A stretch of DNA of 64,000 bases from DATFRY01 sp963764695 (lineage in GTDB: Bacteria > Myxococcota_A > Polyangia > Haliangiales > Haliangiaceae). A program made the translations under genes and the position numbers. This document shows, in pieces, positions 57,811-64,000 of this stretch. The notes beneath the pieces were generated by a model that saw only the letters and a program-made list of their open reading frames with translations, was not told the origin of the DNA and made no database searches. The stretch covers positions 124,001-188,000 of the forward strand of contig CAVXTW010000003.1 of the NCBI GenBank assembly GCA_963764695.1, given 5' to 3'. The first letter of the stretch is position 1. The number at the start of each line of letters is the position of its first letter.

Positions 57811-58446
57811 CTAGTAGATGCGGTCCGGCTCGATCCAGAGGCCCGCACGCCGGACCAGCCACAACGCAGCCTCGCGGTAGGCCCCACTCTCGGGCCCCCA
57901 GCGATCGACCACGTGATAGCGGCCGCGCCTCACACCCTCCAGGATCCACTGCGCACCGTCGGCCTTCACCGTGATGCTCCCGTCCTCCGCGATCGCCGGC
58001 TCCCGGGTCGGCAGTGCCCAGAACCGGGCGGTACTCAGGCGCGCAACGAACTGGCGCACCTCGGCGCGAGGCATGGCGCGGCGCTGATGGGTGACGAGCG
58101 TGCCCGGCTCGTATCCGCCGCGGCCGCTGGTGACCTTCACCGTGAGAGTCCCGCTGCCGTCAGGCGAGACGTTAACCCGCAGCGCGATCGGCGCGTCGAA
58201 GGTCCGCAGCCACAGGAATCGGTACGCGTGGCCCTGCTTGCCGGCGAGCGCGGCGACCGACGGCTCCCGCAGCGCACGAAGGTGTTTCGAATACCAGGAG
58301 ACGACGAACGCCTCGTCATCGACAGCCGACTCGAACGTCCCCGGCGGGAAGTACGCGGCCGGTGCATCCGCGGGCGCACTCGCCGGCGACGCACAGGCGG
58401 TCGCGAGGCACACGAGGAGGCAGCTCACCGCCTGGTCAGGGCGCAC
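57811..58446 (-). CDS. Small lipoprotein of unknown function
   Basis: A 211-residue protein with a short signal (VRPDQAVSCLLVCLATAC, lipobox LATAC) starting at GTG 58446, or at TTG 58449. The mature part is a single domain rich in strands (WYSKHLRAL, RFLWLRTF, GSGTLTVKVTSG, YHVVDRWGPE) with no recognised motif. Convergent with the hydrolase gene (4 bp apart). The chosen start is based on the signal peptide only. Confidence 0.55.
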   Translation of the reverse strand: MRPDQAVSCLLVCLATACASPASAPADAPAAYFPPGTFESAVDDEAFVVSWYSKHLRALREPSVAALAGKQGHAYRFLWLRTFDAPIALRVNVSPDGSGTLTVKVTSGRGGYEPGTLVTHQRRAMPRAEVRQFVARLSTARFWALPTREPAIAEDGSITVKADGAQWILEGVRRGRYHVVDRWGPESGAYREAALWLVRRAGLWIEPDRIY

Positions 58447-58486
58447 CAACGATCGAACGACGCGCTCGTCGGTAGTATTCCGGGGG

Positions 58487-59422
58487 CTAGATCGAGTTGC
58501 CGTTGACGCAGGCCAGATCGCCGAGCCCGTCGATGTCAAACGAGAGGAAGAGGCACATCTCGTCGGGGAACCGCAGACTTCTGCCGGTCTTGTTGTTCCA
58601 CGAACAGGAGGTCTCGATCTGGGTGCCGGCTTCGAGGTGGAGCGGCTCGCTGACCGTGTAGCGCTCGAAGTTGGGGTTGGTCGCCCACTCGTAGTTCCAG
58701 GCCGGATCATCCTTGATGACCTGCGGCTCGGCCTCGGAGCTCGCGCCCGGCGGCACGATCGTCGTGCGCGCCGCGACGCCCGACTCGTGCATGTGGTTCG
58801 TGAACATGACGAGGTTGACGTCGCGTTCGAGCGTACACGAGGTGGTCGCCTCGGAGAGGCCGGGTGTCACCTCGAAGGCGAGCGTGACGTTGGTGAACAG
58901 GCCGACCGCGATCCGGCTCTCGTTGGCCGGCTCGAACTTCACGTCGAGCCGTGACCAGCCCTCGATCGCCGTGTCCGTCGCGTTGAGGTAGTGCGTGTTG
59001 ATGTAGAGCGCCTGGCCGGCCGGGACACGGAACACGGCCCCCTCGGGCAGTGCGATCTCCTCGGCGCCCTCGCCACCCAGGCCCCCGAGGAATCGATCGA
59101 CGACCTGGTCGACGTTCTGCCAATCGCGCGTCGTTCCGATCGCCTCGATGCTGGGACTCGCGTAGAGCACCGCGTGGTGCCCGCCGGTCCCCTGGTGACC
59201 GATGATGTCCACCACATCCATATCCTCGTCGAACGGATTGGCCACGTACTGCACCCACTGTCCGGACGTTCCCGGCTCCAGGGCAATCATCGGCGGCTCG
59301 AAGCGGACGTACCCTTCGGGCACCGCGTCGTCATCGCCGTCCCCGGACTCCGCGCAGCCGCCGGCCGCGAGGACGGTTATCGAGACAGCCAGAGTACCAA
59401 CCAGACTGCGCGTCGGACGCAT
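58487..59422 (-). CDS. Copper-dependent monooxygenase, peptidylglycine-hydroxylase-like
   Basis: A 311-residue lipoprotein (lipobox AAGGC) with the two-domain fold of type II copper ascorbate-dependent monooxygenases. The first-copper His region is GGHHAVLYAS; later ligands appear in NTHYLN and MFTNHMHESG. The Cys positions (TSCTLE, TSCSWNN, DEMCLF) fit the family's disulfides. Known members hydroxylate peptidyl-glycine or dopamine; bacterial copies are common in myxobacteria with unknown substrates. A strong ribosome site (AAAGGAGG) precedes the ATG at 59422. Confidence 0.85.
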   Translation of the reverse strand: MRPTRSLVGTLAVSITVLAAGGCAESGDGDDDAVPEGYVRFEPPMIALEPGTSGQWVQYVANPFDEDMDVVDIIGHQGTGGHHAVLYASPSIEAIGTTRDWQNVDQVVDRFLGGLGGEGAEEIALPEGAVFRVPAGQALYINTHYLNATDTAIEGWSRLDVKFEPANESRIAVGLFTNVTLAFEVTPGLSEATTSCTLERDVNLVMFTNHMHESGVAARTTIVPPGASSEAEPQVIKDDPAWNYEWATNPNFERYTVSEPLHLEAGTQIETSCSWNNKTGRSLRFPDEMCLFLSFDIDGLGDLACVNGNSI

Positions 59423-59535
59423 CGTGGCCTCCTTTGTCGCTTCGAACGAAGATGTTGTACTCCGATTCGAGCGCGGCATGCGCCGATACTTGCGCGTACG
59501 GGAGCTCACTCTCTGCTGCAGTCGCGCTGCCCGCG

Positions 59536-60015
59536 CTACGATTCATGCAGCGCGGCGGTCAGCACCCGCTCGTAGTCCGCCCTCGCGCCGCCGGTGTACA
59601 GCTTCACTGCGGTCGAGACATCGAGCCGGTCGAGCCGCGCCCTTGCGTGCAGGTAGGCCGCGCACGCGTCGTAGTTGCTCCGCAGACTGAGAACTCGCCG
59701 CAGCCGGGAGGGCGTGAATCGCATCCCGGGTAGCTGGCCGAGATCGACCCAGTGCCGGAGCTGTATCTGCGCAACGCCGACGCTGAGCAGCGGCAGTCTC
59801 GCGGGCCAGAACACGGACAGCAGGGGCCAGGCGAGGCACTCGAGGATCCGTCCGCCGCGTCCCTTGAAGCCGGCCTCCGTGGCCATGATGGCCAGAACCC
59901 ATCGATCGGTGCGGCCGGTGGTGCCGAGGCGACGGCGCGCCGAGCCCACCCACCGCCGCACGTGGCTCAGCCGTCGTTCGTCATCCGCGCCCTGTAGGGT
60001 CTGCCCGCTCGCCAT
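59536..60015 (-). CDS. Lysozyme/lytic-transglycosylase-like protein
   Basis: A 159-residue protein without a signal peptide. Its pattern follows a lysozyme-type fold: a helix with an acidic centre (VLAIMATEAGF, Glu as candidate catalytic acid), a VGVAQIQLRHW motif like the transglycosylase GLMQI, and a late KLYTGGARADYERVL resembling the YNxG...Y motif. The similarity is in pattern only and no known family was recognised. It is the last gene of the run that includes the pseudokinase and the large multidomain gene, so it may act on cell walls in that context. Confidence 0.5.
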   Translation of the reverse strand: MASGQTLQGADDERRLSHVRRWVGSARRRLGTTGRTDRWVLAIMATEAGFKGRGGRILECLAWPLLSVFWPARLPLLSVGVAQIQLRHWVDLGQLPGMRFTPSRLRRVLSLRSNYDACAAYLHARARLDRLDVSTAVKLYTGGARADYERVLTAALHES

Positions 60016-60032
60016 CCGGTCCGGAAATCATC

Positions 60033-60944
60033 TCATTTCCCGCCCGGGTGCGCCGCGTCCGCCTCGTCCGGGTCACCAGCCTCGGGTGTGAGCTCGGCCG
60101 GGTCGAGCTGGGCCAGGCGACCGAGAAAGCGGCCCAGATCCGGGCGATCGGCGGGATCCGGCTGGAGAGCGTGGACCAGGATGCTGGCCAGCTGGATCGG
60201 GACCTCGAGCGGCGCGTGGCGGCCCTTCATCAAGGAGTCGATGCTGGCGCCGATCCGCGCGTCGGGGAACGGATAGGTCCCGGTCGCCCACCCGGCGATC
60301 ATGACGGCGAGGGTGAAGACCAGCGACTGCTCGCTCGAGTCGCGGCGGGCGTGGATCTCGGGGGCGTGATAGGAGCGCTCGAACAGCGGCGGGCTGCCCG
60401 GGAACGCCGTCTGGCCCTGAGCGAAGAACGGTCCGCTCCGGCCCGAGAGGCCGGTCACGACCATCGCGTCGCCGCGCCGCACGGCCCAGATGAGCTCCGG
60501 CCGGATCGCGACGAGGCGGTGCCCGTCGCGCGCGGGCGCCGCGAGGATGCGACCGACCGCGAGTCCGAGGTCGACCGCCGCCGCCGCGCCCAGCGCCCCG
60601 GTCACCAGCGCCGGCAGCCACTCCCCTTCCGGCGGCAGCCTCTCGACCATCGCCGCGTGGCTCCGCTGCCTGAGGGTGCGCGACGGGTCGTCTCCCGCGA
60701 CATCGAAATGGCCCAGCCAGCAGAGGTCGAGGACATGCGGGTAGCTGTAGGCCAGACGCTGCCGCAGCGGCTCCACTTGCAGGCGCGGCGCCAGCGCGAC
60801 CGCGACGAGATAGCGCTCGCCGGGACGGGCGGGGCATGCCGCGAGGTGGAGCTGCGAATCGCCGAGCCCGCAGAGGTGCTCGGTCAGGTGAAACTCGCCG
60901 CCGCCCAGCGTCTCTCCGACCGGAAACGGCCCCACATCACTCAT
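60033..60944 (-). CDS. Protein-kinase-like pseudokinase
   Basis: A 303-residue protein whose C-terminal half reads as a kinase C-lobe (SYHAPEIHARRDSSEQSLVFTLAVMIAGWATGTYPFPD ... LQPDPADRPDLGRFL). The N-lobe glycine loop is degenerate (GETLGGGEFHL), there is no HRD catalytic loop (only GHRLVAIRPELIW in its place) and no DFG motif. It therefore should lack kinase activity and may be a binding or regulatory scaffold. Its start overlaps the end of the small 108-residue gene by 8 bp, and both belong to the same operon as the giant protein. Confidence 0.65.
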   Translation of the reverse strand: MSDVGPFPVGETLGGGEFHLTEHLCGLGDSQLHLAACPARPGERYLVAVALAPRLQVEPLRQRLAYSYPHVLDLCWLGHFDVAGDDPSRTLRQRSHAAMVERLPPEGEWLPALVTGALGAAAAVDLGLAVGRILAAPARDGHRLVAIRPELIWAVRRGDAMVVTGLSGRSGPFFAQGQTAFPGSPPLFERSYHAPEIHARRDSSEQSLVFTLAVMIAGWATGTYPFPDARIGASIDSLMKGRHAPLEVPIQLASILVHALQPDPADRPDLGRFLGRLAQLDPAELTPEAGDPDEADAAHPGGK

Positions 60945-61263
60945 AGGTGTCGGTCCGCGCCAGGCCGGTCGCGCCCAGCGCCGGCAGGAGGCGGTCGAAC
61001 AGGATCTCGCGCACCGAGTCGAACAGCGCCTGCGCGTCCGGCTGCTCCGACTCGAGAACCACGTTGACGACGTAGTGATCCGGCTCCTCGATGATCTTGA
61101 CGGTGCCGCTGTTCGGGTCCGGGAGAGCGCGCGCCGAGATGTACTCGCCCCACCGGTCGTTGTCGCGCTCGATCCAGCGCCAGGGGCCCAGCTCGCGCAG
61201 GCGGGCGAGCATGTCGGGCAGCTTCAGGTCCGAGCGAAACGAGTAGGCGTAGACTTTTCTCAT
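60937..61263 (-). CDS. Small protein of unknown function, possible immunity or partner protein
   Basis: A 108-residue alpha/beta protein (MRKVYAYSFRSDLKL ... WRWIERDNDRWGEYIS), not recognised. It sits directly after the gene for the very large multidomain protein (6 bp gap) and directly before the pseudokinase gene (8 bp overlap). The position and small size fit an immunity protein, but no toxin domain is proven. No signal peptide or membrane segment. Confidence 0.5.
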   Translation of the reverse strand: MRKVYAYSFRSDLKLPDMLARLRELGPWRWIERDNDRWGEYISARALPDPNSGTVKIIEEPDHYVVNVVLESEQPDAQALFDSVREILFDRLLPALGATGLARTDTYE

Positions 61264-61269
61264 CGCGGC

Positions 61270-64000
61270 TCAGTCCGCCAGGTCATCCGGGACGATCTGC
61301 ATCTCGTCGTACGCATCCAGGTCCTCCGCGCCGTCCGACGCTCGAGGCGCGCCCTTGGCCGCGTCTCGTGCCCGCACTGCCTTTCCGACGCCGCCGTTGA
61401 GACTGACATGGAACTGCTTGGGCGGGAGCCCCAACCTGGCACGCAGCGCCTGCGCCTCGGGCCAGGACACCTCGAGCTGGTACGCGGGATAGGCGGCCTG
61501 CCCGTTGGGCTGCTCGATGTCGTGGCGGCCGACCTGGCCCGGCTGCGGGTAACCGGGGATGTCCTTCCCGCTGTCGAGGGTGTCGCGCAGCTTCGGGTCG
61601 TCCATCACCTTCTTCAGCTCGGGCGGAGACAGCACCGTGATGTGGTACTCGCGCCGCCCCATGGTCGGCGGCAGGACGATCCGCGGATCGGCCACCGTCA
61701 CGCCGAAGTATGGATCGCCCGCTCCGGGGATCTCGACCGCGCGCACCGACGACGGTGTCGAGCCCGGCGTGACCGGCTTGATCTCGGGCCTGGCCACCTG
61801 GAGGACCGGCACGGCGCTCTTGAACGGCTTGGCGGACTCGAGGTTCAGCTTGAAGTCGAAGCCATCCTCGATGTCCGGATCACCGTAGACCCTCTCGTTC
61901 CACTTCTTGGCCACCCTGTCGAGCCGCTTGCCGAGCGCGGTGTCGTAGAAGCCCTTGCCATCCTCGGGCTTGTTCTTGAGGGTGGTGTACTTGCCCGCCT
62001 GCTTGTTCTTCGGGTTGATCGGGACGTCGAGCTTCTGCGCCTGCACCAGCGCCTGGTCGCTGAAGATGGCGAAGTCGACGTCGCTCTTCGGCGTCCACAT
62101 CTTGCGTTCCTTCTTGGGCGCGGTGCTCCAGCCGGTCGTCCCGGAGCCGAGCTGCACCACCACCGCGTCGGTGATCCCCTCGGCCTCGAACGCCGCCTTC
62201 ACGTCGGCCTGGAGCTCGGAGAACTCCTTCTTTGCCTTGTCGATGTCCGCCCCATACGTGAGCGGGACGCGCTGGCCGGTCACCGGATCGCCGAGCACCG
62301 CGAGCCGGAGGCGCTCGTACGAGATGCCGGGCGGCAGCTTGCTGGGGTCGAGGCCTGCCTCCTCGTACATCTCCTTCGCGATCTCCTTGCGCCTCGCGTA
62401 CTCCGCCTTGTCGGTCTTGATCTGGTCCTCGGTCATCTTGTCCGGGTTGCTGTCGGCGAGCCTCTCGGCCTCCGTCCGCGCGCCCTCGACCTCGGCGTCC
62501 GAGTAGGTCTTGACGTGCCGCTGCGGCTCCCCCGCGCCCGCGCGCGCGGCCCCCGCCCCTGCCGCCGCGCTCTTCGGCACGAACCCGGGCGGCTCGCCCA
62601 TGAAGATCTGGCCGTGCGGGTCGGCCGGCATGTCCGCCGAGCCTGCGGTCGGCCCCTTGGCATGGACCTCGGCGCGGAGGACCTCCTTGCCGTCGAAGAC
62701 GCCCACGATGGTCGCCTTGCTGACCGGCACGCCGTCGACGCTCCCCACCTCCACGGCCTTGACGATGCGGAACTCGAGGAGCTTGCCGTCGTATCCGGGC
62801 GGCGCCTTCATCACGTGGCCGTCCACGACGATGAAGCCGGTGATGACGCGGTGCTCGCGCCGCCCTCGGTGCGCCATCATGGCGACGTCGGTCCCGGTCG
62901 GGAAGACGACGTCTCGGTTCCACAGCGGCCCCTCGCTCGGCTTCTGCAGCTCCTCGATCGAGACGCGCTCCTTCCCTGCCGTGTCCGGCAGGAGGTCGTT
63001 GCCCAGACGTGCATCGCCCTTTGTGATGTCGCCCTTGGGCAGGTGCGGGTGCGTGTGCGCGATCGGCTCGACCCCCGGCAGGCTGGACCAGTCCACCTCG
63101 CCGATGCCGCCCTTGATCACCACGTAGCTCCCGTCCGGCAGCTGACCGATGCCGAGCTCGAGCCCGTCGCCGAGCTTGACGCCGGCCGGCAGCTCCACCC
63201 CGAGCTCCTTCGACAGCGTGGCGAAGTCTCCTCTCACCGCAGCGCGCGCGATGTTCTGCGCCTTGTTGATGTCGCGGAACGTCTTGGTGCCGACGATGCG
63301 GTTGGTCAGCGCGCTCCAGTCGCCCGCCGTGGTGATGCGGGCCGGAAGCGCGGCCTGGATCCGCGTCGGCGCCCGGCCGCCGCCGTGGATCTCGAAGTAC
63401 ATGGTGTGAGTCGCGCGATCGTACTTGAGCTTCGAGACGTCGTCGCCGTGCTTCCCCTTCTTCCAGATGTCGTGGGCGCGAGACAGGTTCTCCACGTCGA
63501 CCGAGTAGTCGCGGTAGGTGCCGCCGCCCGCATGAGAGCGGACGGGGATGTCGCCCAGCCCGAGCGCGCCGCCGACGTCGGCGCCGATGTCGTGGTAGCG
63601 CGGGGCCCCGGCCCCCTTCACCTTCGCCGTCGCCATGCCGAAGAACTGGTCCTCGGTCATCACCTTCGCCCGGAGCTTCAGCGGCTTGCCCTGGTTCTCG
63701 GGCAGCCGTCGGGTGTCGACGTGGTTCGGGCCGGCGTGCACCTGGTGGCCGGCGGCGCGCTGCTCGATCGCGCTCATGGTGCCCGGCTCGGTGCCGTTCT
63801 TGACCACGACGGTGACCTCGACCACCTCGCCGCCGAACTTCACCGGGTCCCTGGTCATGTAGCAGTCGAACTCGGGGAACACGCCCTTTACCCGCTCGAG
63901 CTCGCTGTCGGGCAGGACCTGGTTGATCCGCTGGCGCTCCGACAGGAAGCCCGAGGGGTCCTTCTCGCTGCCGACACGAGCATTCTCGTAGCGGGCAATC
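61270..64000 (-). CDS. Large multidomain protein with nucleotidyltransferase and 2H-phosphoesterase domains (5' end outside window)
   Basis: At least 910 residues are visible and the frame stays open to the edge. A central HTHPHLP...D element near 63040 loosely resembles a JAMM-like metal site. Further on, LGSGTTGWSTAP followed by KSDVDFAIFSD (about 62070-62150) is the GS...DxD signature of a Pol-beta-type nucleotidyltransferase. Near the C terminus YHITVL (61630-61647) and FHVSLN (61391-61413), about 78 residues apart, are the paired HxTx/HxSx motifs of 2H phosphoesterases. It could be an exported polymorphic effector or an RNA-modifying protein. Its gene precedes a small protein and a pseudokinase in one operon. 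Confidence 0.7.
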   Translation of the reverse strand, partial: IARYENARVGSEKDPSGFLSERQRINQVLPDSELERVKGVFPEFDCYMTRDPVKFGGEVVEVTVVVKNGTEPGTMSAIEQRAAGHQVHAGPNHVDTRRLPENQGKPLKLRAKVMTEDQFFGMATAKVKGAGAPRYHDIGADVGGALGLGDIPVRSHAGGGTYRDYSVDVENLSRAHDIWKKGKHGDDVSKLKYDRATHTMYFEIHGGGRAPTRIQAALPARITTAGDWSALTNRIVGTKTFRDINKAQNIARAAVRGDFATLSKELGVELPAGVKLGDGLELGIGQLPDGSYVVIKGGIGEVDWSSLPGVEPIAHTHPHLPKGDITKGDARLGNDLLPDTAGKERVSIEELQKPSEGPLWNRDVVFPTGTDVAMMAHRGRREHRVITGFIVVDGHVMKAPPGYDGKLLEFRIVKAVEVGSVDGVPVSKATIVGVFDGKEVLRAEVHAKGPTAGSADMPADPHGQIFMGEPPGFVPKSAAAGAGAARAGAGEPQRHVKTYSDAEVEGARTEAERLADSNPDKMTEDQIKTDKAEYARRKEIAKEMYEEAGLDPSKLPPGISYERLRLAVLGDPVTGQRVPLTYGADIDKAKKEFSELQADVKAAFEAEGITDAVVVQLGSGTTGWSTAPKKERKMWTPKSDVDFAIFSDQALVQAQKLDVPINPKNKQAGKYTTLKNKPEDGKGFYDTALGKRLDRVAKKWNERVYGDPDIEDGFDFKLNLESAKPFKSAVPVLQVARPEIKPVTPGSTPSSVRAVEIPGAGDPYFGVTVADPRIVLPPTMGRREYHITVLSPPELKKVMDDPKLRDTLDSGKDIPGYPQPGQVGRHDIEQPNGQAAYPAYQLEVSWPEAQALRARLGLPPKQFHVSLNGGVGKAVRARDAAKGAPRASDGAEDLDAYDEMQIVPDDLAD

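Overview
The window is very GC-rich and gene-dense. It looks like a piece of a Myxococcota (myxobacterial) chromosome. Signs of this are many lipobox proteins, a metalloprotease with DUF4215-like Cys repeats and a MYXO-CTERM-like tail, an ECF sigma factor divergent from a Ser/Thr kinase with TPRs, large hybrid kinases and NtrC-type regulators. A family such as Haliangiales/Kofleriaceae is plausible but not proven. At least eight genes are split by single-base frameshifts, mostly apparent +1 insertions, and an ammonium transporter is cut about ten times. This looks more like an uncorrected long-read or metagenome consensus than general gene decay, so split genes are described as one locus.

Layout. 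1-9.2 kb: an isochorismatase-like hydrolase and two SPFH proteins in one operon, a secreted HExxH protease, an ADP-ribosylglycohydrolase, a HAD phosphatase and a polytopic membrane protein. 9.4-16.4 kb: rph-rdgB, then tRNA-Pro, tRNA-Arg and tRNA-His. The last two are separated by 5.25 kb bounded by a 27-bp perfect repeat of the tRNA-Arg 3' end, which looks like an integrated element without an integrase. 16.6-19.7 kb: small lipoproteins, a polysaccharide deacetylase and an LtrA-like membrane protein. 19.7-28.6 kb: an accessory cluster made of a short threonyl-tRNA synthetase (catalytic core plus anticodon domain) preceded by a Thr-codon leader peptide and attenuator-like hairpins, a DUF4242 protein, a BTAD/AAA regulator, an ArsM-like methyltransferase, an AurF-like diiron protein and a PQQ-propeller lipoprotein.

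28.7-36.5 kb: a double-kinase hybrid sensor, a fatty-acid desaturase with its ferredoxin-reductase partner, a divergent TetR repressor with a clear operator between them, and a frameshifted YcaQ-like gene. 36.6-46.5 kb: secreted proteins, an acyl-CoA ligase, a methyltransferase and the ECF sigma/kinase pair. 46.5-55 kb: a cold-shock protein, an orphan sigma-54 activator, VOC and cupin proteins, a DipZ-like thioredoxin lacking its second Cys, amt, HNH-repeat and STAS proteins, and a sulfotransferase. 55-64 kb: lipoproteins, a copper monooxygenase (PHM-like), a lysozyme-like protein, a pseudokinase, a small possible immunity protein, and the end of a very large multidomain protein with a nucleotidyltransferase and a 2H phosphoesterase signature.

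The strongest candidates for something undescribed are the leader-peptide-controlled short ThrRS beside an AurF-like oxygenase, the nucleotidyltransferase/2H-phosphoesterase giant with its pseudokinase and small partner, and the tRNA-Arg-bounded island.
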